A DNA stretch of 64,000 bases, from NCBI GenBank assembly GCA_013398275.1, contig VZSE01015530.1:284417-348416 (forward strand). Direction: 5' to 3'. Origin of the DNA: Promerops cafer. Taxonomy: Eukaryota; Chordata; Aves; Passeriformes; Nectariniidae. Every line of letters begins with the position of its first letter. The first letter of the stretch is position 1. This document shows positions 23,801 through 36,483 of this stretch, one piece after another. The position numbers and the translations under genes were made by a program. The notes beneath the pieces were generated by a model that was not told the origin of the DNA, searched no databases, and saw only the letters and a program-made list of their open reading frames with translations.

Positions 23801-26779
23801 TTTCTGTGATTTTAAATTTTTTTCTTGTTTATAGACATTAGAAAATATATATTTTGAAAAAGAAGAGAGAAATAACTTTAATCTAAATTCATTCTCATTA
23901 AGCGTAGATTCCATTTCTGTTTGAATGTGTATGTGTAAATTCATGAAAGACTGACTGAGCCATTATTTTGTAAGAGTGTCTCAGGAGGAAAAATCCTGTT
24001 GTTTTTGAAGATATACATATTATTATTTTGTTTCACTGATTTAACTCTATGAAATATCTTGAGTACAAATTATCCCAGACCTCACACTTTATGGCTTCTA
24101 TCTTTGATTTTGTGCTGACCTAAACTGAAAGTTTTCCTATGAGTCTAAATTAAAATCAAATCCGTTTAAATATCAGTTTCTCAACATTTTGATTTAAAAA
24201 ACTTATGATCCTCTGTGAAGCTTTTTGAGTTCAACTCAGCTGCACACACATTTCAGTACAATGTTGAAAATACTTTTATTACTTAATAGTGATTTGAATC
24301 AAGAACATTAAATGAAAGTCTTCTTAAAAGGTAGTTAGTATTATGATTCCATAATCTTCTGAAATAAATGTATTCTCACTGTTATGTGTTGTTTAGAAAG
24401 TTTGGTTTCTCAAAAAATCTTGCTTCAAGACATTAGAAATAAACTGCTTTAAAAATCTGTCTACTTATATCAAGAACACTGAAAAGTGAAACTGCAGTTC
24501 CAGCCTCTCTGACTTGCTGCTCTTATTGTATTTTTTAATTTCCTTTTATGACATTGCTTCTTGTTCTGCAATGAAGTATTTCATACAATAAATGGACCGT
24601 GCACTTTTCTACATGAGCCATTATTAAAAGGCCATAAATTAAAAAGGGAATATGGTATAAAATTCATACTGGGTACTCATGACTAAGCACTTCTGACTTG
24701 TCACTAAAATATCATAGAATGGGTGAAAATAAATGTTTGGTTTAATACTTATAGAAAGGTTAATTTTAGTAAATTTACTACAGCAAATTAGTTCCACTGG
24801 GATTTTGTAAGAAAAGAGTTTATCAAGACCATTATTTCTCAAATGTTTCCTATATGCACTCAGCAACAATACTTTCTCACAGTAGAGTATAAAGAGTATT
24901 TTTCCCACTAGATTTTAAGTAAATATTTGTTCTGAAAAGTGGCGTAGCAACATGATACCCTAAAACTATTTCCTGAGGAATACTCTTGAAAGAGAATAGC
25001 TTACTGTGACACATTATTTTAAGTTCCCTTTTTTTTGCAGAAATATGTATTTTTGACCATTATACCATGTTATACTATTTTATTAATGAGGTTCTGAATA
25101 CTATTTAATGAAACTTTACATATTTTTATCCCCTGCAGATCACTTAGGGCATGACCTTAAATTAGTTGAAAAGAAACTTCCTTGACTTTAATTTAACTTT
25201 CATCCTAATAATTTTTTTAGGATCCAAAGCTTACAGCTATCTTCAGATATGGGATATATGACCTGATATATTTAATGCATTTTTATCAAATCAGGCCTAT
25301 AGATCATTACTGAAGTGTGAACACACTTTTTGTTTTTTCTTAATTTTTCTTAATTTTCTCAGATCTGTTTACCACTTTCATATCACAGTCTTATCCCAAC
25401 AATATAAATTATTTATTTAGCATTTTGTTTTCTCAGTAGCTGTGTTGAATTCCTCAGAAACCAAAATTTCCTAGTGCGACTAACATAGTTTCCAGACCAA
25501 AGTCTCAAATTCATCCATCTTAAAGAATATGTCTGATTTAATAAAATATTTCTGAATACCTCTGAAGATGCTTTGGCTGACAGGTTCTTAGCTTAGGTGT
25601 TTAATTTTGGTTTAAATCTTTCTACAGTTACTTTTCTCTGGAATTGCATTCATTAATATTTTTTTGTCCCTGCTATAATATTTCAAGCATTACTTCTTAT
25701 GACAGTGGCTAATTTACTTTAAATTTTTTTCGTAGTGAGACAGTGAACATTTTATCTTCATTAACTTACATTTATTTTTCAGACTCTGATTAGGCATATG
25801 TGTTCTTCAATGATTTCTTACTGTTTTAAGTCCATTCTGGTGGAGTGTTCAATTTTTCCATTGAGACCCTTTGTTTTGCCCAGTTTTATGGCTGTTGATG
25901 ATGTTTTGCTTGCCTGTAATTGCACACATTTCTGTGAAGTGCATTTCCCAAAATGAAGTACTACCTCCCATTTCAGGTCACTGATGGTACATAAAACTGT
26001 GCCATTACTTAATGGAATTGGATCTTCCTACTTAGAAAGGAATTTGCAGTTTATGCTTCACTGAGGCCTCCTTCCTAATTCCCCCACATCCCTTCAGTCT
26101 GTTTCAGATTTCTTTACAAAATGATGAAACAGACGGAACTGGACAGGTTTAGGGATTCTTTGGTGAAAGTTTCCAAGCATTGTGCTGTTGCAATGTTTTG
26201 GTAAGAACCTCTGTCACTTGTTTTTCCTGTGGTAAAACTGCTGTGTAACTTAAGTTTCATTTTTCACTGTCTTTTAAGTGTTGATTTTCTACAGAATTGG
26301 CATAATTGTATTTTTTTATGCATACTTCCTAATTCAATTAGAAAAAGGCATTTATTTTCATATGAAATGTCAGTTTGCAGTGAAAGCCACATCAAAACAA
26401 TGTGCAGTGAGATTTCTGGCAGTGAAAATCCTGCTGGGGCTATGTTAACCACGAATGGACTGTACTCTGTTTTACAGTGAATGTTTTTGTCACCCAGTAG
26501 GTTTCCTTTCAAGTAAAGAGAAGCAAAGATCAGAGAATCTGTATTTAGACCCTAAAACCTGGGCAAAAGAAAAATTTCCCCTAAAGAAAAGAATCACATA
26601 GCAAGATAACCTGTACAAGGGCAAGGCAGATAGGGAATGGCTCTTCTTGGAAACTTGGGGGTAAGGGGGACTGCCTGCTGCTGTTACAGAAGGGAAGATA
26701 TCACAGGTTTTACTTCTCAAAAATTCTGGTTTTGAATGACAACTTTCAGCTACTCCTGAACAAAAGGGTGATTCAAATT
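20831..26779. other. Long AT-rich unique stretch, no gene seen
   Basis: About 6 kb without a recognisable gene, RNA gene or repeat. Open frames (for example 22,127-22,333 minus, 24,639-24,908 minus, 26,229-26,480 plus, 26,264-26,512 minus) are below 90 residues, overlap on both strands and have no recognisable domain. Parts may be conserved noncoding DNA, but conservation cannot be judged from one sequence. Confidence 0.6.
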
Positions 26780-27324
26780 TTGCTTTCAGCTGATGCCTGA
26801 TAGTGGCTGGGAGCTGGTGGTAGGGAGCATGTTAGATGGGTGCAGGCCTGGAGAGGGTTGGAAACCCTGGTGAAAGCAGTGTGCAAGTGCTCAGCCATGA
26901 AAGTGAGATGGCACAGGGCAGGGCTCCCGCCACTGACCACAGCAGATACAGACAAAATTGTCATTTACTGTTTGAAATCCAGCATGTTCTCAGCTCCTAT
27001 CAAGTCCAAAAAATGGGCCATGAGCACATGTGTCTTTGTGCAACTGCTTTTATCTGCTTTGGTGTGCCAGGCCCTCTCCTCCAGGTGGGGCTTCAGGTGT
27101 GCCAGTGACTGACAGCCATTCTGGGCTGCACTAGGGCTCCACGGGGTGTGGGACAGTGCACATCCCACTTTTCACAGAACTTGCACTCACCCTGTTTTGA
27201 GCCAGTAATAATTTTCTCCTGTCACTCACACCTGGGAAACAAACAGGAAGAACTAGAGGTCTGCATGTGCTCACAGCACTGAAACACCTCTAACAGTGAC
27301 ACAGACTGATCCTGGCAAGGGAGC
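26780..27324. other. GC-richer block of unknown origin
   Basis: This stretch is visibly richer in G and C than its surroundings. It has open frames in two plus frames (26,836-27,108 and 26,840-27,112, 90 residues each) and in minus frames. Overlapping openness in several frames reflects the lower stop density of GC-richer DNA, so it does not show coding. It directly precedes a CR1 fragment in plus orientation and could be an older part of the same element or another repeat. I do not recognise it. Confidence 0.4.
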
Positions 27325-27640
27325 ATCTCTGCTGAGAAGTCCTTAGGGGTGCTGGTAGATGGGGTATAAGACAGCATCTTGTCTTGGCAGCAAAGCAGGC
27401 CCAGAACCTCCTTATGTGTAATAACAGGAGCACGTGTAGCAGGCCCAGAGAAATGGATGTTCCTTGCCTTCAGTAAAACTTCATCTAGTGACAGGGATTT
27501 ATTTTAGGTCCTCTGACACATGACAAATTCTTATGAACTACAGCAAGTTCAGGCAAGGCACTTCATAGTGGTGAATGTTGTCAGGGTGAAACACAACAGG
27601 CATAAACTGAAACAAGAAGTCAACAAGAGGAGCAATACTG
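27325..27640 (+). mobile_element. Degenerate CR1 LINE fragment
   Basis: Plus-strand text resembles the CR1 ORF2 region after the reverse transcriptase. 'gctgagaagtccttaggggtgctggt' parallels the codons for '.EKDLGVLV', 'ggcagcaaagcaggc' parallels 'AAKKA', and 'ggcataaactgaaac' near 27,599-27,613 parallels the codons for 'GHKLK'. The middle is too decayed to follow, so deletions or rearrangement are likely. It is separate from the following CR1 3' piece at 28.0 kb. Confidence 0.5.
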
Positions 27641-27868
27641 ATCTAAGGAAACAGTGCTTGCACAGAATGAAGTGATGCTCAGCATGGGATATTTGGGAGA
27701 GTAGAACTTACATGAGATCTGAGCTGCCTTTCTTTCTGTCAGACAAAAGACAATCGCACTGACACGGAATGTTAGACTACTGAAAAATGTGGTGTATTTC
27801 TGATTTTGGCACTTTTATCATATCTGTTGTTATAAAGAGAAACTCAGTACTTCAATTTTGCAGTAGTT

Positions 27869-28269
27869 TTTGAACCATGTTTCCAACTGAGTTGAAAAGG
27901 AAAAAAATATAACTAGGCATTTCAAAAGAAAAATACAACCTTAAAGATTAAAATTGGGCTTTCTCAGTCTCAGGAAGGTATGACAGAGAGGAAACTTCAT
28001 CAATGTCTCTCAGCATGGGAAGGGAAGGTGTCAAGAGGATGCAGCCAGGCTCTGCTCAGTGCTACCAAAGCAGTAGGATAAGAGGCATCGGGCAGAAACT
28101 GATGCACAGGAAGTGCTACCTAAATGTGCAGGTGACCAAGCACTGGAACAGATTGCCCAGAGAGGCTGTGGAGTCTCCCTCACTGGAGATAATCAAGAAC
28201 CATCTGGACACAATCCTGTGCCATGTGCTCTGGGATGACCCTGCTTGAGCAGGGAGCCTGGACCAGATG
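27869..28269 (+). repeat. First copy of near-identical duplication before a single N
   Basis: These 401 bases recur as 28,271-28,672 (402 bases). Comparing the two by eye, I find only one difference: a G run of three here (near 28,090) against four in the second copy. The two copies are separated by exactly one undetermined base at 28,270. The copy contains unique AT-rich sequence followed by the start of a CR1 3' fragment, so the duplicated unit does not match any repeat boundary. The simplest reading is two overlapping contig ends joined without merging. Confidence 0.92.
27999..28269 (+). mobile_element. CR1 LINE 3' fragment, first copy (cut by the N)
   Basis: The plus strand follows the C-terminal end of CR1 ORF2. 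'aagaggcatcgggcagaaactga' corresponds to the 'RG.G.KL' codons and 'aagcactggaacagattgcccagagag' to the 'HWNRLPRE' codons. The frame 28,003-28,248 reads 'VQVTKHWNRLPREAVESPSLEI'. It stops at the N, before the 3' tail seen in the second copy. Confidence 0.85.
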
Positions 28270-28270
28270 N
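28270..28270. other. Single undetermined base (assembly gap)
   Basis: An N stands at the exact junction of the two near-identical 401/402-bp copies. This looks like a placeholder gap of unknown or negative size, not a single unread base. Confidence 0.95.
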
Positions 28271-28672
28271 TTTGAACCATGTTTCCAACTGAGTTGAAAA
28301 GGAAAAAAATATAACTAGGCATTTCAAAAGAAAAATACAACCTTAAAGATTAAAATTGGGCTTTCTCAGTCTCAGGAAGGTATGACAGAGAGGAAACTTC
28401 ATCAATGTCTCTCAGCATGGGAAGGGAAGGTGTCAAGAGGATGCAGCCAGGCTCTGCTCAGTGCTACCAAAGCAGTAGGATAAGAGGCATCGGGGCAGAA
28501 ACTGATGCACAGGAAGTGCTACCTAAATGTGCAGGTGACCAAGCACTGGAACAGATTGCCCAGAGAGGCTGTGGAGTCTCCCTCACTGGAGATAATCAAG
28601 AACCATCTGGACACAATCCTGTGCCATGTGCTCTGGGATGACCCTGCTTGAGCAGGGAGCCTGGACCAGATG
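28271..28672 (+). repeat. Second copy of near-identical duplication after a single N
   Basis: This begins TTTGAACCATGTTTCCAAC immediately after the N, as does the first copy at 27,869, and matches it to GGACCAGATG at 28,672. After that the sequence continues into the CR1 3' end. If the duplication is false, the true sequence is about 402 bases shorter here. Confidence 0.92.
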
Positions 28673-28718
28673 ACCCACTATGATCTTTTCCAGCCTGACT
28701 CTTTCTGTGATTCTGTGA
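28402..28718 (+). mobile_element. CR1 LINE 3' end, complete tail
   Basis: This repeats the CR1 text of 27,999-28,269 and continues through the 3' untranslated region to the tail octamers (TTTCTGTGATTCTGTGA at 28,702-28,718). Relative to the first copy an extra G shifts the frame of the 'HWNRLP' region. This copy shows the real 3' end of the element. If the duplication is an artefact, there is one CR1 insertion here, not two. Confidence 0.88.
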
Positions 28719-31439
28719 TATTTATCAGTGCCTTTGCTACTATGAGTATTAATGGAAATATGTAAGATTTGACAAGAGTCTTTTAATTAGAGAGGTTCTA
28801 AAGGATCTGATCAATTAAATTGTTTGTTTCAAAGGTAATCAAAAGTTTTAAACATCTGGATGGTGTTGTTAACTTTAGGGTGGTTTATCTTAATTATCTT
28901 TCTCTTTGTGCATATTACTTTTATTTAAATAGGCTGAGGGAAGAAGTTGTTTAAGTTAACAACAAAGGCTGATTTAACTTCATTTCTTTTTGTGAAAGAG
29001 CTGCAATAATGTAAGTAAACTAGGCTGCTCCTTAGAGACTAGGCTGTACCATAATTTGGCTTTTTTCTTAAATAGTAGTTGAATATTAATTGAAGTATTT
29101 TTGTTTCTTTTGAATTTATCGATAACTTAAGAGAGCCTAGCTATTTCTATTAACATTTTTTCTTCATTTTTATGTTTTAACATTACTTCATTAGAAAATA
29201 ATCTTTCAGAATATTTAAAGACTAATGAGAAACATTTAACCACTCATCCAATTTTTATAATGATGCAAAATATTACTTTAACCTTCAAAAATTAGTTTGA
29301 AAGTGTGACAAGACAGTCCCCAAAGCAATGTAGCAGAAATGCCTTTTTTAAAGTTATTTAAACTTGTACTAACAAAGCATCATTTAACTAAACATGGCAT
29401 AACTACATGAATTAGTGAATTATGATTTTTATAAGATTTTTTTTTTTGATCAAAAAAATCCAAAGTGAATTGCAAGTGAGAAACAAAGAATAGTAATAAA
29501 CATGGTGTAATATTCACCATAAAATTTTTGTCTGTGGAGAATTAATCTTTCCATTATTGTGACATTTGTATTAAAAGCAAGAATGTGATGATCAATCTGT
29601 TGATGATACAAAAATGTGTGGCACCCTAAAAATGTGCAAGAATATTACATAGAAACAAGTGAAAGCAAATGTTATTAGTGTAAGGAATAAAGTATTACAT
29701 TATAACAAAAATAATATAAATGTCTGCTCTAAATCAAGTGATGATTTAGAAAGAACAGATGAAAATATTTTGATCAGCATGTGGCTGAGACCATTATAAC
29801 TCATCACTAATGGCATTCTAATTCATAATTTGTGAATGACAATTTCAGTTAATATCTCGCAAAAATTACTGGGAAGGACTACATATTTGAGGACTCAAAA
29901 GATAATTTGTCTTAAGAGTTTATAATTTTCACAAAGCATTTTGGAAAAGGAGTTGAGATTCAACTGCAGTGTTGTATTACTGTGGATTATATGAGACCCT
30001 GTGTCAGATAACCAGCTTTAGTAGATATCCCTTGGTTCCTAAATATTTTGTGAATAAAATGTAAGGTTGGTGTGAATTTCTTCCTGGGGCTGCTGGAAAT
30101 CACACAGCTTGCTCTGCAAATGTTTCTATATTTTAGCAAGGGCTTTGTAGAGAATGGTGCTGAAAGCTGACCTTTGAAATGCACTAAATTTTTTCTTTCT
30201 GTCTTTTATGTGCAATTTATCACTACCCTGTGGATCATGCTGCATAGCACTTTATTTTTGAGCTAGTCATGTGGTCTTCAATAGGACTATGCAGTGTTTG
30301 AGACATTATCCAATGTAAATTTAGTATCTCATTTCATTCCTCAGTTTGCATTAGCATCCTTTGCTTTTAATCTGCTTGTTTCTTAAGGAGTGAATTGTTA
30401 TATGTATATTAGTCCTCTCAGCTATTACTTTATATAATTTCTCTTCCCTTTCTTTTCTCTTCAGCTTTTCTGAAGACTCTCTCGGGTTTTTTTTTCTCTT
30501 TTTCTTTCCTTTATGATACCAAAGTAGGCATTTTTGTCTACGACCACAATATTCTTCTGTATTCAAATACATGAATATAGGCCTAAAGATCAAAATACTT
30601 TTCATCTTCCATACTTCTTGCATTTCATAATTTCCTTTATGTGTTCTATCTACCCTGACTAATACTACATTTAATAACTACGAAAGATTAAATTGCAAAT
30701 ATGAATAAAAGCAGAATTAATTTTAATATTCCTTTTCTAAATCTGAGGATATGTTACAGTTGCTCCCTCATTTTATATTGCATTGTTATAAAGACACAGA
30801 CTGCTATTCAGAAATTCTATATGTCCCAGAAATAGGCCTTAAATATATATTTGAAGAACTGGAATAATGGAAAAAGATCTTTATCCAGATTGATTAAAAA
30901 AGTTAACATGTAACTTAAAAAAATGTAGTGATGGGAAGCAGAGGTGGATTCAGAGTACTCATCTCCCATTAACTTTTTTCACCTATTTTTAAAAAGGTTT
31001 TAAAAGAAGAATACTGGGGGGAAAATATTTAAAAAACAAAACCAAAACCAACCAAACCAAAAAGCAACCCTTTTTTATGTTATGGAGAAGGAGCTATAAC
31101 TATTAAGAATACTCAAAAGTGCTTCTTATGCTAAAAAAGTAACAGATGGTATCTTCATAACTTTCTTCTCCACCTTTCATCCATTTTTTCCTGTGTCAAC
31201 AACATCCCTTCTCTTTCACATGCTTTGTTACTGTCCTGCCCTTGTTGAATTCCTTGTCACTTTTGTATGAGATGCTTGACTTTATAAAATTTCTGTGAAA
31301 AGAAACAACAGACATTTATGTCCTAGTGGCTTACTCTTTCCTGCAGTATCGCATGGGTTCAGTTCCTTCTGTGCTTACTTTTGATAATTTTTTTTTTGAA
31401 AATGGAATACTTAAGAAATTCCTTTCTGCATGGGTTTAT
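28719..31439. other. AT-rich unique sequence, no gene seen
   Basis: No recognisable gene. Short frames at 29,987-30,184 and 30,351-30,623 (both minus) show no domain; the second is lysine/arginine-rich low complexity. An A/C-rich simple stretch lies near 31,032-31,069. Confidence 0.6.
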
Positions 31440-31667
31440 ACTTACCTGATGGAGCATGCTGGAGGAAACAACAGAGCTTTTGTTCCTTGGCTGTTCGTGG
31501 AAACCATCTTTTACACATCACCCTAACATGAGGTTGCCAAGTAGATGTGCACACTTGAACTGCAAAGCTCTCCGGTGTCTGACAGCACTGGCTTAACCTG
31601 AAGGCTCTGCAGAAGCATGGGCTGTGATGCCACTGAAAGTGACAGTGATGGCTCAATATATATGACT
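31440..31667. other. Unique, moderately GC block before AT repeat
   Basis: About 230 bp of balanced base composition sits in AT-rich DNA with no recognised repeat. An open frame at 31,326-31,526 (plus) overlaps it but has no domain. It may be a conserved noncoding element, or nothing. Confidence 0.3.
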
Positions 31668-31750
31668 GACATATATATATATATATAAAAATATATAATA
31701 TACAATATACAATATATAATATATAATATATAAATATATTAGGATATATT
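31668..31750. repeat. AT microsatellite, imperfect
   Basis: About 80 bp of TA/ATA repeats with interruptions. The open frames on the minus strand across it (31,411-31,761 and 31,523-31,705) translate to Tyr/Ile-rich low-complexity sequence and are repeat artefacts. Confidence 0.9.
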
Positions 31751-32169
31751 GCTCTCTTCAAACAATTGACATGGAAGGACTACATATTTATTTTATATGT
31801 CATGAATATTTCTTAATAGAATTTCTCCTACATTCTTGTTTTCCATTTGACAGCAGGTTTTTCGGCCACTGCTTAGACTCACTACAGAGTAAGTTTGGTA
31901 TAAAAAAAAGGAAAGTTCCACCCACTCTATCCTATTTCTGAGCAAAATAAGTCAAGAAAATTGTAGTTTTACTGTAAAAAAGGTTCAGAAGCCTCAGAAA
32001 AATGTTGTTTTCAGAGGAAGTAGTTTACCAGAGAAAGTAAAAATACTTTACCACAGAAGCTGTTTGTCACTGTATTTATGAATAATTCTTACACACTAAT
32101 GCATGCAGATATTGTTTTTTACAGTCAAACTTTTTTTGAAAGTAAAATGCAGACAGTTACTCTATGTAC
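31751..32169. other. AT-rich unique sequence, no gene seen
   Basis: No recognisable gene or repeat between the AT microsatellite and the LTR. Confidence 0.6.
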
Positions 32170-32664
32170 TAGCTGTGGCTGGAGTGAATTGTCTTCACAG
32201 CAGCCCCATATGGTGCTGTGCTCTGGGTTTGTGTCTAAACAGTGTTGATAACACTAATGTGTGCCATTTTCCCACTCTGCACCCTACTTTCCCCACTGTG
32301 AGTAGACTGGGGATGGCAAGAAGCTGGGAGCACACACAGCTGGGACAGCTGACTCCGGCTGGATGAAGGAATATACCACACACTGTAACGTCATGCTCAG
32401 CAATAAGAATGGACAGAGAAATAAGGAGAGAGGAGTTTTGGCTTCCAAGATAGCCCTTTTCCAGTAGGGTATCAGTCTGCATGACGTGGTGAACACTTGC
32501 CTTTGCATCACTTGTTTGTTTCTCTTTCCTTCACTTATTTTTCTGTTTTTGTCTCAACTCAAATTTTCTTGTGATTACTCTTCTTGTTTTGTCCCCCATC
32601 CCACTGGGTTTGTGGTGATGGAGTGAGCAGCAATGTGGATGCTTAGCTAAGGGTTAACTCACAA
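32170..32664 (+). mobile_element. Solo LTR of an avian endogenous retrovirus
   Basis: The whole segment follows, in order, the landmarks of an LTR family common in birds. The 5' part has 'gagtgaatt.tcttc' and 'gtgctgtg.tctgggttt', then 'tgttgataacac'. The middle has 'aagaagctgggagc.cacacagc.gggacagctgac', then 'ggaatata.cac', a CRE-like AACGTCATGCTCAG (about 32,387-32,400) and an AATAAGA polyadenylation-type signal (about 32,403). The 3' part has 'gcatcacttgtttg', the 'cccccatcccac.gggtttg' block (about 32,592-32,611) and a 'gcttag.taa.gggttaa' terminus. No gag, pol or env lies on either side, so it is a solo LTR left by recombination between the two LTRs. No clear target-site duplication is seen, and the ends are uncertain by about 10 bp. 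Family assignment (ERVL-like) is from memory. Confidence 0.75.
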
Positions 32665-35600
32665 TGGTTTATCTACATTTTTGTAATATGAACCTTTGGT
32701 TTTATGAAGTGGTTGGTTCTCTCTGTGCAAGAATCCAGAAATGCGCCTAACTCCAAGTCACATTTTGAGGATGTTATTCTGGGGGTGTGATGGGAAATAA
32801 TAGTGATTGTTTAGACGTTTAAAGCCAGGAATGTAGAAGTATATTCCTGAATTTTACCCTTACCAAATGTATTTCCAGGACAATGCTGAAAGTGGGATGC
32901 TTGTTACAGAAACTTTTGTAAACTGCTTTAATGAGTTCCAAAATACACATGCATACATAAATATGAATGAGGAAAAATAATTTAATTCTTTACAAATGTG
33001 CTGCATATTTGCATGGTCATTAACAAATGAGCTCTAGGCCACGCATTGAAACAGCCACATAAACAACAGCAGCAATACGATCATTCTTTCCCCTCTTATC
33101 TGGTAAAGATGCACACTTCAAGATCATTAAGCTTCCTGTGTGAATAAGAGATATGGTGATCATACTGATTTTCATATAGTTTAGTAGAAATATATCTTTG
33201 TCCCATGTATCTGTATATAAATACACAAACAAACACATTACTTTGTGTTTATAATGAAAGGTGGTTTTAACTGTATAGATGTTGTTTAAAATGTTAGTAT
33301 TTACAGGAAACAGAAGAAAACCAACATCTCCCTATTAGAAAAATAAATTATCTCATAGCATAAAAATAAATTATTAATCTCCTCTATTGCTCCAAAATTA
33401 CTTCTTGAGCAAATTTCTTTAAATGATACATTTATCTGTGTTCTGCGATGATTTCAGAGCTTGTGCACAAAAGGCTTAGATAGGTGCATAGAACAGAAGC
33501 GGTAGATATGTAAAAAATAAAACTAGTTCTTTTTGTAGATTAAACTTATATTGGGAAGAAAGTAAGATAAAGATGGCAATGTTGATATCACAAATAAAAT
33601 AGTCTCTCTTGCATTTTTTAAATTTAAAATTGTTGCCATGAAATATATGAGAAAGTATTCAATATATTTTAAATCTACTCACAGATTAATAACTCAGAGT
33701 AAAATAAAAGCAGTAACTTACATTCTGCAGATCTTGACCCTGCCAAAAGGACTTGAAAAAGCTGGCAAAAAGGTTGTCCTCTTGTTGAATTGTTTGGCTC
33801 ATGTTTTATGCACAAGCATGCTTTGCTTCCAGATTTGGCATGAATGTCTTCCTGTTTCCCTCAGGGACAAATGCATCCAGGGCAACAAATAAAAAGGACA
33901 AAGTCCCACTTTCTGTTACGGTTTAAGATAACCTTCATGATACAAGCTGCTACTGCAGATCAGAATCTTTCTTTATACCTGTGTCTTTTTTTTTTTAGAT
34001 CTTCATCAAAAATCCTTTTGCAATAGTGTGGAACAGTTGATTTCAGGAGTGGTTAACTATGATCTGCACTGGGTTTGGGAACTAATTATAGATTATTTTT
34101 CCTGGCCCTTTTATGCATAGCTGATGTTTGGCTCTGTGTTCCGGCACATGGCTTTTGGATGCACAGTGACTCGGTGGAAATGGCTTTCTCAATGCCCTTC
34201 TTCCTGAGTAAACTTAATCTGCTTTTTACATTTGTCCATTACTTTCTCTTGGCAAACACTGTTTTTGTGTCACAAACCTTAAACTTTTCTGATTTTGATG
34301 GAGATTTTGAACAGCTTCACTGTAGCACTGACATATATCAATGCTCTTCTCCAATGTGCTCTGCTGTAAGCTTGCTCTCAACAGTCAAGCTCCCATGTTA
34401 AGGAAACGTTAATCCTAAAGCATTCATTCAGTGGTGTAGATACAAAACAAAGTATGCATGCTTTTTTATATGTGTATTCAGCCTGATCCTTGATAAATGG
34501 ATTATTTAAAAAAAAAAAAGTATTTGAATGCTGGACAGTTCAGTCAAAGGTGAACTTCAGGAGGAGCAGTGGTTTGTTTCCAGGTAGATCAATGCCTTTT
34601 TGTTCACTGAAGCAGAATGGAATAATAAATACTGCTGTACACTGCCATATTGTTACAGATAAAATGTTCCCCTTCTTTAATACACCAAAGCCCATGGACC
34701 AAACTCCTTCTAATCTTCTGCACCTGTATTATAAATGTATGAACAGCTTTAAGGGTTTGGGTATGAATCAGTAAAAGCCATTTAAAATATAAGCCATATA
34801 CTTAATCCATGGTTTGAATAATAAAAAAATAACAAAATATCTATTCTACAACATAAGTTATACATGCAGCATAGCTCAATCTTTAATTTTTCCAGTGTGA
34901 GATAGAATTTTTATGTTACTTAAATATAATTCTTCCAAATCTCCTTTCACAGGCAATTTGTAAATCTTCAGTGGAATGCTTTAAGATGTATGCAATATAC
35001 TTGAGATGTTGGAACATTTTAATGTTGGAACTTTTTAAATGTTATTCAAATCTCTTTGGGAAATATGTATCAACACACTTTTTTAAATGAATATTAAATT
35101 ACAAATCCAAAGGCCTGTTGTCATACACATTAAAAAAGACCCAAAAACCAAAAAACCCCAAAAACTTATTAAGTTGCAGCTTTCACCCTGAAGGGATCAA
35201 AAATATTTTTTCAAATTGTATATACCAATTTGTGAGCCAGTTTGAAATGCAGCTTTTTGCAGCTAGACACCCATGTAAACACATAAAGTAGAGACAATAG
35301 GATAAACTTCTAGCAAGTATCAACTATATTAGACATTTGACTGATGGGCTTTTACGAAGTAGAAATTGTGTGAATATTGGTTTTGAAATTCATTCAGTAT
35401 TGTTCCTGAGTATTCCTTTTTTTTTTTTGTCAATGTAAATCTAAGTTCATTAATTTATTAGCAATTTATTGGTGGCTATGATGGTGTTTAAAAACCATAC
35501 ACTGATGATAAATAAATAATATTTTTTAAAATATACAAAATGTCTCGTACTATAAGCAACTTGGTCTTCAGAGAAGGTATCCAAACCTCAAGAAGAATCT

Positions 35601-36483
35601 GCAAATTATTTCATCTCACCACCCTGGTCCAGTCCCAGCTTACAGGTTTCAACAGGCCAGTGTGGGGCATAATGATAAAAGATGATAAAATGAAAGAAAG
35701 CATGCATGTGCACAAGACAGGATTAACCTGCTACTAGCTTATAAATGGAGAGAAAGAGAAAGCCGAAATAAAGAAACTTTCTCCACTTTTGACAAGAGTT
35801 CCAATGTTCAGGAAGTCTGAACTTCTTCTGCATTTGGGGTTGTTTATATTCTTCTGCAATCAGAGAACTTGGGCAGTATTTCTTTAAAGAAATTTCCCCT
35901 ATACCTGTCTGTTTTAGAGTAAGATTTAGGTAATTTTTTCTCCAAAAATCCTAAATGTTGCTTTTTGTTTCCAGAAGAGTAGATTAAATAGGCCACATTG
36001 AAAATACACAAGGTCTTATCTAAAAAAACTATAAAAATATGAAATTTCACAGCACTAGTCCAGTATTTCATTCTTCAGTGTGAAACTCTGCATGTATGCA
36101 GCATACCACTGATGTTAATGGATTACTACTATTTTGCAGAATACAAAGGTCTATCTCAGAAAACTATTGCAGACATTGCTTTAGAGTGCACATAGTGCAT
36201 TTTCTTGAAGAATTCCCCCAACAAAAACCCTATTGGGATGTCAGACAAATAAATTATGATGTTGATCTTGAACTTTGCAAGCAAAAAATAAAATTCTTCT
36301 GTGGTGTCTTATTGACCTGCTCTGCCTTAAAAATATGTTGTTTAATTTGCTTTTCTTTTGAATGCGAAGCTTAATGGTACTAACGTTATCTGACTGCACA
36401 TTTGTTTTGTACACAGGAGGTCTGGTGACAAATAACACTTCTAATCTTTTGTTTTGTACTCATACAATTGCATATCTATAATT

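Noticed and set aside
26836..27112. Two overlapping 90-residue plus frames
   Set aside because: They are open in two frames over the same bases and have unrelated translations with no domain. This is explained by lower stop density in GC-richer DNA.
31411..31761. 116-residue minus-strand open frame
   Set aside because: Its N-terminal third is translated AT microsatellite (Tyr/Ile repeats), and the remainder has no domain.
32103..32511. Open frames on both strands across the LTR
   Set aside because: They overlap the solo LTR, which explains the composition. No viral protein is encoded.
34075..34401. 108-residue plus-strand frame with a hydrophobic N-terminal part that could pass for a signal peptide
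   Set aside because: The composition fits AT-rich chance sequence. I see no conserved motif, no neighbouring exon and no promoter.
35540..35737. Possible CR1 relic ('HLTTLVQSQL' resembling 'LYSALVRPHLE')
   Set aside because: A single short block with no second matching motif at the right spacing, so it is not enough to call.
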